A stretch of 64,000 nt of DNA. Source: Chryseosolibacter histidinae (GTDB lineage: Bacteria; Bacteroidota; Bacteroidia; Cytophagales; Cyclobacteriaceae). Shown one piece after another: positions 42,858 to 52,445 of the stretch. The stretch is from positions 372,001 through 436,000 of the forward strand of contig NZ_JAHESF010000001.1 in assembly GCF_018598225.1 (NCBI RefSeq), read 5' to 3'. A program made the translations under genes and the position numbers. The stretch's first letter is position 1. Every line of letters starts with the position of its first letter. Under the pieces are notes generated by a model. That model ran no database searches, was not told the DNA's origin, and saw only the letters and a program-made list of their open reading frames with translations.

Positions 42858-44828
42858 ATGAAATTGAAAAAAATCATAACGACTATAAGTTTGACTCTTG
42901 CGCTTTCGGCCTGCACTGATCTGGATATTGCGCCCAAAAACGTGACGGGTGAAGACGATATATTTGGCAGCAACGACGGCGTGATGAGCAATGTTGCACG
43001 GATCTACAGCCGGCTTCCGATAGAGGATTTTAAATATTACTATCCGCAAGGCTTCAATGTCAATGGTGCCCTGTATAAACAAATGGCCTGCCTCACGGGT
43101 GAAGCCGTGGGCCGCGATACACAAGGTGCTGATAACGAAGGCCAGCTTACCAACTGGTACTACTGGGATGAGGGATACGCCGAGATCCGCGATATCAATA
43201 CACTGCTCGAAAAAATTCCGCAGTATGCGTCTAAGCTGGGCGCAACAGAGACCAAAACGTACCTGGCTGAAGCCCGTTTTAACAGAGCCTTCACCTACTT
43301 TGCGCTGGCCAAGCGATATGGCGGGGTTCCTTTGGTCTCTACCACCATCGATTATCCGGCTTCTGTTAATATTGAAGGGACGCGCCTTTTCCGCGCTTCC
43401 GAAGAAGCTATTTGGGATTTTATTGCCGCTGACCTTGACTATGCGATAGAGAATCTGCCCGAAAATTCACCGTTGCGGGGACGTGTCAACAAGTATGTTG
43501 CTGCTGCCTTTAAATCACGGGCCATGCTATACGCCGGAAGTATCGCAAAATACAATACGATCGAGCAGACGCAGGACCAGAATGGCACCGTGGTACGTAC
43601 CGTTGGTATTCCGGCAAATCGTGCAAACGACTATTTCAAAGCGGCCTACGATGCAGCTAAACTGGTGGTACAATCAAATAAGTATGCACTGTACAAAGGG
43701 CTTTGGAAAGCGGGTGACAAGGCAGCGCAGGCAACCAACTTCAGGCGCTTGTTCCTGACTGAAACGACGGAGAACATCTTTGTAAAGTATTACGATGCAA
43801 CCAATGCGGCGCACAACTACGATGAGTCCGTACAGCCTTACCAGACTAAGTCAGGTGGTAACGATTCGGAAGTAAGCCCTACCATGGACTTTATTGAAAT
43901 GTTCGACGGTATTGCCAAGGATCCGGACGGGCACTTCGACAATATTGATGACAACGGATTCTACAATGCTGTCAATTCTCCGCTGGATGCTTTTGCCAAT
44001 GCAGAACCCCGCTTACGGGCTACGGTGATCTTCCCCATGGATGTGTACAGGGGGCAGGTTATCGAAATTCGCCGCGGTATCTGGACGGGGAACACTGTGG
44101 GAGGAAAAATTCCGAAGCTGGCCAGCGAAGGTGCTATTGGAAATGTTGGCAACATACCGCAGTCAAACCTTAGCCTTGCACCAAGCTTGAGCAACAACAC
44201 GGCTATTCCCCTCGAACCTGGCGACCCTCGTGGCGCAACGATGAAACCGGCCGGTGCCAATGGCCCGGTAAACGCCTGGGATTTCGGAAACACCGGTGGT
44301 ACCTATCTTGCCAAATACCTCGCAGAAAGCGGCACCACAACGGGTTCTAATTCCACCCAGAGCTGGATCGAGATCCGTTACGCCGAGGTGCTGCTGAACC
44401 AGGCTGAAGCTGCCTACGAATTATACCAGGCGGGTCAGTCCGGTGATAGTTACCTCACGGTGGCTTTTAACAACATCAATAGCATCCGCGAACGTGCCGG
44501 TGCCAACTTGCTTGCAGGGGAGGGCGATCTTAACAACATCAATATCGTTCGCATAGAACGGCGTAAGGAGCTTGCCTTTGAGAACAAAACCTATTGGGAT
44601 CTCAAGCGTTGGAGAGTGCTTCACGAAGAACAGAATAACAGACGTTGGAGAATTCTCAATACATTCTATTCAACCAAGGCTCAGCAGTATTTTCTGTCTG
44701 TCAAGTTCCAGGAACCCCGTGATGTATTCCAGTATCTCTTTACGTTCGATACGAAGTACTACTATCAGCCGATTCCTCCGGGGGAGATCAACAAGAATCC
44801 GAACTGCAAACAAAATCCTGGTTTTTAA
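42858..44828 (+). CDS. susD: SusD/RagB-family glycan-binding lipoprotein
   Basis: The signal KKIITTISLTLALSAC ends in a lipobox cysteine. The SusD fold is shown by TYLAEARFNRAFTYFALAKRYGGVPLV, the RagB domain WIEIRYAEVLLNQAEAAYEL, SIRERAGANLL, RIERRKELAFENKTYWDLKRWR and the ending INKNPNCKQNPGF. At 656 aa it is on the long side. It starts 13 bases after susC and forms the lid of that transporter on the cell surface. Confidence 0.96.
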   Translation: MKLKKIITTISLTLALSACTDLDIAPKNVTGEDDIFGSNDGVMSNVARIYSRLPIEDFKYYYPQGFNVNGALYKQMACLTGEAVGRDTQGADNEGQLTNWYYWDEGYAEIRDINTLLEKIPQYASKLGATETKTYLAEARFNRAFTYFALAKRYGGVPLVSTTIDYPASVNIEGTRLFRASEEAIWDFIAADLDYAIENLPENSPLRGRVNKYVAAAFKSRAMLYAGSIAKYNTIEQTQDQNGTVVRTVGIPANRANDYFKAAYDAAKLVVQSNKYALYKGLWKAGDKAAQATNFRRLFLTETTENIFVKYYDATNAAHNYDESVQPYQTKSGGNDSEVSPTMDFIEMFDGIAKDPDGHFDNIDDNGFYNAVNSPLDAFANAEPRLRATVIFPMDVYRGQVIEIRRGIWTGNTVGGKIPKLASEGAIGNVGNIPQSNLSLAPSLSNNTAIPLEPGDPRGATMKPAGANGPVNAWDFGNTGGTYLAKYLAESGTTTGSNSTQSWIEIRYAEVLLNQAEAAYELYQAGQSGDSYLTVAFNNINSIRERAGANLLAGEGDLNNINIVRIERRKELAFENKTYWDLKRWRVLHEEQNNRRWRILNTFYSTKAQQYFLSVKFQEPRDVFQYLFTFDTKYYYQPIPPGEINKNPNCKQNPGF

Positions 44829-44849
44829 TCCAATTCAAAATCCTTGCGT

Positions 44850-45614
44850 ATGAAAAGCATAAGATATATTGTTTTGTTTTTCCTTCTCATGGCAGGCATC
44901 GCTTCCTGCAGCGAAGAAGACAACTATCCTGCACCGGCAGAAACATTTAAAGGTTCTATCGTTGATGCCGAAAACGGTGAGCCCTTCCAGACAGACGTGT
45001 ACAGCACTACCGGCGCCTCCGGTGTCCGCATCAAGATGATGGAATACAGCTGGAGCGAAACGCCTACGCCGTACTATATGTATACCATGATGGATGGTAA
45101 GTTCAATAATACCAAGATCTTCAAAGGCGAATATGGTGTAACACCCGAAGGCGCGTTTGTTGCAGTGCCTGAGGAAAGAATCCAGATCTCCGGTACGGTT
45201 GAAAAGAACTATGCGGTTGAGCCGTTCCTGCGTGTGGAGTGGATAGGAGAGCCTGTGGTCAATGGCGACGGTACAGCTACTGTTCAGGCCAGGATCACCC
45301 GCGGCACCACGCATCCTGATTATCAGCAGCCACTCACAGAGGTATGGTTGTTTGTCAGCGAGGTTCAGTTCGTCGGATTTGTCAGCTACAGTACGGTCTA
45401 TTCCACCAAGTTAACAGGTGCAACGTTGCCGGCATTGGGAGGAACTGTTTCCATTACTACGGGCTGGCCCAATGGTGTTAACAGTGGTACACAGCAGAAA
45501 TTCCCTGGCTATTCAAGAAAATATTTTCTCAGGGTAGGCGCCAGAACCAGCAAGCAGGCGTTCAGTACCAATGTTTTCAACTACAGCACCATCAAGGAGA
45601 TCACCACAAATTAA
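44850..45614 (+). CDS. DUF3823 domain lipoprotein
   Basis: ATG at 44850 is preferred to TTG at 44844. The signal YIVLFFLLMAGIASC gives a lipobox at Cys18. ETFKGSIVDAENGEPFQTD and a second beta-rich half fit DUF3823, a family nearly always encoded after susCD pairs, which probably binds glycan at the cell surface as an accessory (SGBP-like) protein. It has two beta-sandwich-like halves of about 110 residues. Ligand binding is inferred from position. Confidence 0.82.
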   Translation: MKSIRYIVLFFLLMAGIASCSEEDNYPAPAETFKGSIVDAENGEPFQTDVYSTTGASGVRIKMMEYSWSETPTPYYMYTMMDGKFNNTKIFKGEYGVTPEGAFVAVPEERIQISGTVEKNYAVEPFLRVEWIGEPVVNGDGTATVQARITRGTTHPDYQQPLTEVWLFVSEVQFVGFVSYSTVYSTKLTGATLPALGGTVSITTGWPNGVNSGTQQKFPGYSRKYFLRVGARTSKQAFSTNVFNYSTIKEITTN

Positions 45615-45620
45615 GCTTCA

Positions 45621-45692
45621 CCCGCCTACGGAGAATTTCGGCGGGCGCAGCATGTGCATTTTCCGAAGGCATCTAACCGGTGCCTTCGGGAA
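45621..45692 (+). terminator. Two stem-loops between transporter and enzyme genes
   Basis: CCCGCC/GGCGGG (45621-45645), then TTCCGAAGGCA, loop, TGCCTTCGG (45661-45689), a 9-bp perfect stem. There is no long T-run, so read-through is likely. They separate susC-susD-DUF3823 from the glycosidase genes and may make the transporter more abundant than the enzymes. Confidence 0.5.
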
Positions 45693-45781
45693 TACACCTT
45701 TGTTCAACTATTGCCGGAAAACGGCAAATGGCCACTGCAATTCTTGATGATGGCCAGAAACATTTAACTATTTTTAGCATA

Positions 45782-48700
45782 ATGAACAGACTACTTCTTT
45801 TTTTGCTTCTGTCCTGTATCGGTATGGATCGCGCGGTGGCCAACGACATCTGGAGCATTGGTAAGAATGATAATTCTTCTGCCGACCTGGCACTGGGACC
45901 GGCAGACTACAAGAAATTTCTCAGCAAAGACTTCGGCTTTGAAGACCGCTTTTTTTTGATCGGGAGGTCGAATGCCGCAGCTGATTTTCCTTATGTATTA
46001 CCCGGTCCGGACGACACTTGGGGAGGAACCTGGGGAACCTCCGGCTGGCGTACGCATGAGATTAACATCCTCTTCGCGTTAAAATCGCTTCCCGCAGGTG
46101 GGCAGTGGAAGCTGGTGATCGATCTTGTTGACACGCATCCCCGCAAGTCGTTGCTGAAGGTAGGGATCAATGAGCAGCAGTATGAGAAGTTTTTGCTCAA
46201 AGGTGTTTCCGATGCATCGCTGACGGATGGTGGCACTGCCGGCCGTGAAAAGATTCTGGAGATCCCCTTGCGCGACGGTGTTATTCACCGGGGAGGAAAT
46301 GGCATCACCATCTCCGTGCTCGAAGGCGCCTGGGTGGTGTTTGATCACGTACGCCTCGAAGGTCCCGAGGGCGCCACGCTGGCATTGAACGATGAAGTAT
46401 TTATCCGCAGCGTAAAACCAGCTGCCTATGAGCTGAACCAGGGAAAGAAAAATATTCAGCCATTACTGGTGGATGTAGAGCACCTGAGCGGAAAGCCACG
46501 CATCGAAGTACAGTTAGACGGAAAAACAATTTACCAGACAACATTAGACTCTGCCCGTTACCAGCTGGAGGCGCCTATGCCGGCCGTTGCTAAAACAGGC
46601 AGTGCACAGTACCGCATCCTGGTAAATGGCAAAGAAGCAGAAACAGGAACCATTCAGCGATCGCCCGGTAAAGTGCAAACACCGGCAGACTATGTGGATA
46701 CACGCATCGGCACAGCACACTCGCGTTGGATGATCGCACCCGGTCCGTGGATGCCGTTCAGCATGGTGAAGCTCAGTCCCGATAACCAGAACATGGGCTG
46801 GCAGGCAGGATATCAGCCCACCTTCGAGACCATCGGTACCTTCAGCCACATTCACGAGTGGACAATGGCCGGCCTGGGCCTGATGCCTACCAATGGTGAA
46901 TTGCAAACAAAAGTAGGAGACCAGTTCAACCCGGATTCCGGCTACCGGTCACGGATCGACAAGGCTACGGAAGAAGCACCGCTGGGCTACTATAAAATAT
47001 ACATGACCGACACCCGCATCTGGGCCGAAGTAACCGCCACAGAACGGGCCAGCTTTCAACGTTATACATTTCCGAAAGATCAGGACGGCCGCGTGATGGT
47101 AGACTTGCACGTGCAGGGAGAATACGACTACAAACTGTTGGATATTGAGATCAAAAAAGTAAGCGACTATCGCATCGAAGGCAGCAGCCATCAGATCTCA
47201 CCGAGGCCTCATGTGTGGAGCGATGATGCCGACCAGGAATATACGGTGCACTTTGTGATCGAGTTCGACCAGCCCATCAAGAAGATCGGCGGCTGGCTGG
47301 ACAACGAGGTGGTGGACATCAGCAAGCTTCAAGGCAAGAACCTGAAAGAGGCGGGAGCGTATGTAGAGTTCGACACGAAGAAGTCGGCAGTGGTGCAAGC
47401 CCGTTCGGGTATTTCGCTGGTGAGCGTAGCCAATGCAGGGGAGAATCTGGACAAAGAGATCTCGAAACCTTTCGGCTGGCGTTACGATGCCGTGGTGGCC
47501 AACCAGAAGAAAGTGTGGAACAACTACCTGTCGCGTATTGCCATCACTTCCGATAACCGCCTCGAGAAAGTACGCTTCTATACCAACTTCTTCCGTTCGC
47601 TTTGCCGCAATACGTGGAGCGATGTGAATGGCGAATGGATAGCGCCGGATGAGACCAAACATAAGTTCACCAACCCAGATCAGGAGGCCCTGGGGTGTGA
47701 TGCCTTTTGGAATACGTTCTGGAACCTGAACCAGCTCTGGAACCTGGCCACACCGGAGTGGTCGTCGAAGTGGGTCAATTCTCAGCTGGCAATGTATGAT
47801 GTCAACGGGTGGCTGGCAAAAGGCCCGGCTGGAATGGAGTATATCCCCGTGATGGTAGCGGAGCACGAAATACCGCTGATGGTATCGGCCTACCAGATGG
47901 GCATCCGCGACTTCGAAAAAGAGAAAGCTTTCCAGGCAATGAAGAAAATGCAAACGACCCCCGCCGGCCCCGTTGCGGGAGGTTTTGCGGGCAACCGCGA
48001 TCTGGTGCCGTACATGAAGTATAAATATGTGCCTGCCGACCTGGGACGATTCTCGAACTCCCTGGAATATTCTTATGACGACTGGACCGTGTCACAGTTT
48101 GCAAAAGCGCTTGGCAAGGAAGCAGATTATAAAGTGTTTGCCGAGCGAGGCGAATGGTGGCGCAATGCCTTTAACCCGAAGAATGGTTATGCGCAACTGC
48201 GCGATAGCAAAGGAGCGTTCATAGAGCCCTTCGATCCGTTCCAGTCAGGCCGCAACGAAGAATACGTGGAAGGCAACTCGTGGCAGCTCAGCTACTTTGT
48301 TCCGCAGGATGTTCCCGCGATGGCTGAGATCATGGGACGCAAGGCTTTCGTCGATCGCCTGAACTGGGGCTTTGTGGCCAGCGAGCCATGGCGTTACAAC
48401 GCGCCAAACGATCAGTACTGGGATTATCCCGTGGTGCAAGGCAACCAGCAATCCATGCATTTTGCTTTCCTGTTCAACTGGGTGGACCACCCCTGGTTGA
48501 CGCAGAAGTGGAGTCGCTCGATCCTGGAAGAATACTACGGCGGCGGCCTGGCCAATGCGTATCTCGGCGACGAAGACCAGGGCCAGATGAGCGCCTGGTT
48601 TGTGATGGCGTCGATAGGGCTCTTCCAGACCGATGGTGGATGCCGAGTTGAGCCCGTGTACGAGATCGCCAGCCCGCTGTATGAGCAGATCGTGATCGAC

Positions 48701-48916
48701 CTCGGTGGACGCTACGGCCGCGGTAAGCAGTTTGTGATCGAAGCGAAGAACGCTTCACGCAACAACAAGTATATACAGTCCGCTACACTCAATGGCAAAA
48801 CATTAAGTTCCTTCAAGTTCCCGGCAAGCGAGCTGTTGAAAGGAGGCAAGCTCACGCTGGTGATGGGCGACAAGCCAAACAAGCAGTGGGGTATCGAAGC
48901 AGGAGCGAAAAAATAG
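45782..48916 (+). CDS. GH92 alpha-mannosidase with extra N-terminal beta-sandwich domain
   Basis: The start is ATG at 45782 with a signal peptide MNRLLLFLLLSCIGMDRAVA; the frame upstream runs through the stem-loops. Residues about 22-215 form a domain (IWSIGKNDNSSADLALGP, FFLIGRSNAAADFP, LVIDLVDTHPRKSLLKVGIN) that resembles the carbohydrate-binding C-terminal domain of rhamnogalacturonan lyases. The GH92 part follows from YVDTRIGTAHSRW (near 310), with general acid Glu830 in EGNSWQLSYF and base Asp930/Asp932 in GDEDQGQMSAWFV. GH92 enzymes are calcium-dependent exo-alpha-mannosidases. Ten bases separate it from the GH38 gene. Confidence 0.9.
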   Translation: MNRLLLFLLLSCIGMDRAVANDIWSIGKNDNSSADLALGPADYKKFLSKDFGFEDRFFLIGRSNAAADFPYVLPGPDDTWGGTWGTSGWRTHEINILFALKSLPAGGQWKLVIDLVDTHPRKSLLKVGINEQQYEKFLLKGVSDASLTDGGTAGREKILEIPLRDGVIHRGGNGITISVLEGAWVVFDHVRLEGPEGATLALNDEVFIRSVKPAAYELNQGKKNIQPLLVDVEHLSGKPRIEVQLDGKTIYQTTLDSARYQLEAPMPAVAKTGSAQYRILVNGKEAETGTIQRSPGKVQTPADYVDTRIGTAHSRWMIAPGPWMPFSMVKLSPDNQNMGWQAGYQPTFETIGTFSHIHEWTMAGLGLMPTNGELQTKVGDQFNPDSGYRSRIDKATEEAPLGYYKIYMTDTRIWAEVTATERASFQRYTFPKDQDGRVMVDLHVQGEYDYKLLDIEIKKVSDYRIEGSSHQISPRPHVWSDDADQEYTVHFVIEFDQPIKKIGGWLDNEVVDISKLQGKNLKEAGAYVEFDTKKSAVVQARSGISLVSVANAGENLDKEISKPFGWRYDAVVANQKKVWNNYLSRIAITSDNRLEKVRFYTNFFRSLCRNTWSDVNGEWIAPDETKHKFTNPDQEALGCDAFWNTFWNLNQLWNLATPEWSSKWVNSQLAMYDVNGWLAKGPAGMEYIPVMVAEHEIPLMVSAYQMGIRDFEKEKAFQAMKKMQTTPAGPVAGGFAGNRDLVPYMKYKYVPADLGRFSNSLEYSYDDWTVSQFAKALGKEADYKVFAERGEWWRNAFNPKNGYAQLRDSKGAFIEPFDPFQSGRNEEYVEGNSWQLSYFVPQDVPAMAEIMGRKAFVDRLNWGFVASEPWRYNAPNDQYWDYPVVQGNQQSMHFAFLFNWVDHPWLTQKWSRSILEEYYGGGLANAYLGDEDQGQMSAWFVMASIGLFQTDGGCRVEPVYEIASPLYEQIVIDLGGRYGRGKQFVIEAKNASRNNKYIQSATLNGKTLSSFKFPASELLKGGKLTLVMGDKPNKQWGIEAGAKK

Positions 48917-48926
48917 CAGGAGCGAG

Positions 48927-51900
48927 ATGATCAGAAAGATATTGACAGGCGGATGCCTTATGGTGTCCGCGCTGTTCTTCCCATACATTGCCGGCGCCCA
49001 GCAACTTGACGTATATACGCCGGTGCCTGTCGGGGAGATCAAAGTTGAATCCAGCAGTGAGCTTTCCGGATTTCCGGATGAGGAGACCGTTAATGGAAGC
49101 GGTATGAAAGGCCACGGCCATACTTCTCACAACCTGGGAAAGACCATGTGGATCTCTCAGGTTTCAGAAACATCCGTACAAGCCCGCCCGCAGACCCATG
49201 AAGGTGTGGTGTGGCTGCTGTATACGTTCAATACAGAACGGAAGCCCGCCTTTGTTGAGATCTGGAATCATAATCAGCACGACCATACACGTCGTGGCCT
49301 GCGGAAAGTTTATTTACAATATTCCCGCGATGGCCAGCACTGGCAGACCCTGAAAAACGGTGACCGCGACTATTTTATGATCCCCGAATCACTGGGTAAG
49401 AAAGAAGAACCGGCAGACTTTCACCTTGACCTGTCCGGCATCAGCTTCAAGTATTTCTGCATCACCGCTGACAAACAGGAAGGGAATTATTACCACGACG
49501 GCTCGCCGAATGTGCTGGAAGACGCACGGTGGAAGCACCAGAACGTTAATTACTATGGACTGAGCGAGATCCGCTTCTACGAAAAAAAGAAACGCGCATT
49601 AAGCAGTGTTGCAAAGATCGATGATATTTCCTTTATCCCGACACAGGGCTATCGCAAAACACCGGAAGGGCCGCGCCGCGAATACAAAGTTAAGTTCAAC
49701 AACCCGCTGTTTGACGGTGGCACTGTAGAAGTTTCGTTCGCCGGCAAAAAGATCAGCGAGCAAATTCCGGCTTCGAAGATGGGGCTGTATGAATTGACAG
49801 CCTTGTTTCCACCAGGCCTGATGGAGGAAGCAGTACCAGTAGCCGTCACATTCAAGAGCCGCCAGGGCAACGTGCAAAAGAACATGGTCATGGAAGGCGC
49901 ACGCAAATGGGAAGTGTACTTTCTGCCGCATTCTCACCTGGACATTGGCTACACTCATCGCCACGAAGATGTGATGAATTTACAGCTGCGGAACATCGAT
50001 CAGGCTGTGACGCTGGCGGAGCGCACCAAAGATTACCCTGAAGGATCGCCGTTCAAGTGGAATATAGAGACCATGTGGCCGGTGAGCGAGTACCTGGAGC
50101 GTTATAAGAATACAGCAAAACTCGAGGCATTCAAGGCAGCGGTGAAAGATGGCCGCGTTGCCTTGAACGCTTCGATCGGCAATATCCTGACAGGCCTTTG
50201 CAAGCAGGAAGAGATCACACACTTGTTCGACGACGCGCATCGTGTCGGAAAGGACCTGGGTGTGGAGGTGCGTTCCGTCATGATGTCGGACGTGCCAGGG
50301 GAGTCATGGGGAATGGTTACGGCGATGGCGGAAAACGGCATGAAATATTTTTCCATGGCCCCCAACTATGTTCCGTACCTGGAAACCGGTGGCAGCCGCG
50401 TAGGCCTCGCGAACAAGGAGTGGGGCGACTACCCGTTCTACTGGGCGTCGGCATCGGGCGAGGAGAAAGTGTTGTGCTGGTCTACCGGCAAAGGTTACTC
50501 GTTCTTTCACGACTGGCTGACGGGAAAACTTTCGTCCAGCGGCCTGGATCCCATCTGGGAATACCTGAATACACTGGAAGTAAAAGAATTCCCCTATAAC
50601 TTTTCATACCTGCGATACACGGTCAATGGCGACAATGGCCCTCCGGATACAGACATGCCCGACGTTATCCGGAAGTGGAACGAGCAGTATGAGTATCCGA
50701 AGTTTCACATCGGCACAACGGAAGCGCTGTTCACAAGGTTTGAGCAGGCCTACGGAGACAAGCTGCCCGTATTCAAAGGTGACTTCACGCCCTACTGGGA
50801 AGATGGCGCTGCATCGACGGCTGAAGAATTGTCGCTGAACCGGTACAATGCCGAACGACTCAACCAATTGGAGATCCTGTGGTCGATAACAAGCCATGGG
50901 ACACCAGATCTTCATTCTGGTAACACGGGTTCGATTCCCGTACGGACTACACACTATCCGTCAGAGAGCTTCTACCACGCATGGCGTAATGTAGCCCTGT
51001 TCTCCGAACATACCTGGGGCGCATCTGCCAGCGGCCCGGAGCCCGATTCTGAGTTTACCCGCGCGCTCTGGAAACAGAAACAAGCTTTCGCCCTGAACGC
51101 CGATTCTATTACAAACCAGATCACCAACGCGTTTAATACCGCTGTCAATGCCAACGAACGCGGGCAGTATATCCAGGTATTTAACACGAACCTCTGGCCC
51201 CGCACGGATGTGGTAACCTTTTCAACACCACAGGATCTCCAGGGGAAGAAGCTCGTAGACGAAAACAACCAGGAGGTAAGTTTGCAGAAGACGGGCGAGA
51301 ACACATGGATGTTCATGGCCACCGGGGTGCAGCCATTGTCTTCAAAGGTATATCGCATTGTAACTTCCAATACAGCCGCATCTAAGAGCGCGTTTTCCCT
51401 CGAAGGAAATACACTATCAAACGGTGTCATCTCGGTATCAGCTGATGCACAGACCGGAGCTATCACGGCGTTGACCGATAACACGGGCTTCAACTACGCC
51501 ACCGGTAAAGGACTGAACGAATATATTTATACAGGACGAAATGCAGCGTCTCCACAGTATGTAACAAGGGTGAGAAGCATCGAACGTTTGAATGACGGCC
51601 CGGTATCGGCTACGCTACGGGTTACGGCGGATGCACCGGGCTGTTATTCGCTGGTGCGCGATATCACCGTGTACAAAGGTATTAAACGTGTCGACCTCCG
51701 GAATGTCGTTGACAAGATCGATAACCGGGAGCGCGAAAGTGTGCGGTTTGCATTCCCGTTCAACATCAGCAATGCTGAAACGGTCATCGACCTGGCCTTT
51801 GGTGAGATCCGCCCCGAGCGTGAGCAGCTGACCGGTGCAAATAAAAACTTCTACTCCGTCAACAATGGTGTGTCGATATCCGGTATGCGGAGGAATATAC

Positions 51901-52445
51901 TTTTAACAACGGTAGGTACACCCATACTGGAAGTAGGAGGCATGCAGGGTGAAGCGTGGATGTCTGATACCAAAGAGTTCCTTGACTGGAGCCGTGCTGC
52001 TTCATCCTCGCCAACGGTCTATTCATGGGTGATGAATAATTCGTGGAGAACGAACTATAAGGCCTCACAATCGGGTAAAGTGGAGTTTCGGTATTCCATC
52101 ATTCCACTGGAACCGTATGCGCACGAAGCTAAACAGCGTGGCGTTGAAATAGCACAACCACTGGTTGCTGTGATGTCTGACAATGCCAGGCCTTACAAGA
52201 CATTGTTCCGCGTGGGCGGTAATAACAAGATCGCTGTATCAACAATACATCCCTCGAAAGATCAAAAGGGTTACCTGGTGCGGTTGGTGAACCTTTCGCC
52301 TCAGCCGGTACAATCGTCATTGGAATGGGATGCGTTGAAACCTGCCGAAGTCTCCCAGTGTGATAACGAAGAGCGGGGTGTTAAACCAGCAAGCAACTCA
52401 TTTTGGATGAAGCCCTACGGAACCATAACATGGAAGGTAGAATGA
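48927..52445 (+). CDS. GH38-like alpha-mannosidase with N-terminal discoidin-like domain
   Basis: The signal MIRKILTGGCLMVSALFFPYIAGA is followed by a discoidin-like domain with RKVYLQYSRDGQHWQTL (about residues 35-215). The GH38 core has FLPHSHLDIGYTH (His335, His337, Asp339, zinc ligands) and MSDVPGESWG, where Asp455 is the likely nucleophile. The family removes alpha-mannose residues with retention. Residues about 658-675 are encoded by a tRNA-Glu-like insert (50899-50949), and the frame stays open. If this region is a loop the enzyme may still work. It overlaps the sulfatase start by four bases. Confidence 0.85.
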   Translation: MIRKILTGGCLMVSALFFPYIAGAQQLDVYTPVPVGEIKVESSSELSGFPDEETVNGSGMKGHGHTSHNLGKTMWISQVSETSVQARPQTHEGVVWLLYTFNTERKPAFVEIWNHNQHDHTRRGLRKVYLQYSRDGQHWQTLKNGDRDYFMIPESLGKKEEPADFHLDLSGISFKYFCITADKQEGNYYHDGSPNVLEDARWKHQNVNYYGLSEIRFYEKKKRALSSVAKIDDISFIPTQGYRKTPEGPRREYKVKFNNPLFDGGTVEVSFAGKKISEQIPASKMGLYELTALFPPGLMEEAVPVAVTFKSRQGNVQKNMVMEGARKWEVYFLPHSHLDIGYTHRHEDVMNLQLRNIDQAVTLAERTKDYPEGSPFKWNIETMWPVSEYLERYKNTAKLEAFKAAVKDGRVALNASIGNILTGLCKQEEITHLFDDAHRVGKDLGVEVRSVMMSDVPGESWGMVTAMAENGMKYFSMAPNYVPYLETGGSRVGLANKEWGDYPFYWASASGEEKVLCWSTGKGYSFFHDWLTGKLSSSGLDPIWEYLNTLEVKEFPYNFSYLRYTVNGDNGPPDTDMPDVIRKWNEQYEYPKFHIGTTEALFTRFEQAYGDKLPVFKGDFTPYWEDGAASTAEELSLNRYNAERLNQLEILWSITSHGTPDLHSGNTGSIPVRTTHYPSESFYHAWRNVALFSEHTWGASASGPEPDSEFTRALWKQKQAFALNADSITNQITNAFNTAVNANERGQYIQVFNTNLWPRTDVVTFSTPQDLQGKKLVDENNQEVSLQKTGENTWMFMATGVQPLSSKVYRIVTSNTAASKSAFSLEGNTLSNGVISVSADAQTGAITALTDNTGFNYATGKGLNEYIYTGRNAASPQYVTRVRSIERLNDGPVSATLRVTADAPGCYSLVRDITVYKGIKRVDLRNVVDKIDNRERESVRFAFPFNISNAETVIDLAFGEIRPEREQLTGANKNFYSVNNGVSISGMRRNILLTTVGTPILEVGGMQGEAWMSDTKEFLDWSRAASSSPTVYSWVMNNSWRTNYKASQSGKVEFRYSIIPLEPYAHEAKQRGVEIAQPLVAVMSDNARPYKTLFRVGGNNKIAVSTIHPSKDQKGYLVRLVNLSPQPVQSSLEWDALKPAEVSQCDNEERGVKPASNSFWMKPYGTITWKVE
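50899..50949 (+). other. tRNA-Glu(UUC) 3' two-thirds embedded in GH38 gene
   Basis: The segment folds as a tRNA lacking its 5' end. Anticodon stem CCAGA (50904-50908)/TCTGG (50916-50920) with a 7-base loop holds TTC at 50911-50913. The variable loop is TAAC. T-stem ACGGG (50925-50929)/CCCGT (50937-50941) encloses TTCGATT, then the 3' acceptor strand ACGGACT and discriminator A at 50949 follow. The matching 5' acceptor GGTCCGT is absent, and base 33 is C instead of the invariant T, so it is not a working tRNA gene. Most likely it is a captured tRNA fragment or attachment-site footprint. Confidence 0.7.

Noticed and set aside
50877-50949. A functional tRNA-Glu gene overlapping the GH38 gene
   Set aside because: The 5' acceptor strand and D arm are missing and base 33 is C rather than T, so it cannot form a working tRNA. 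I keep it as a fragment only.
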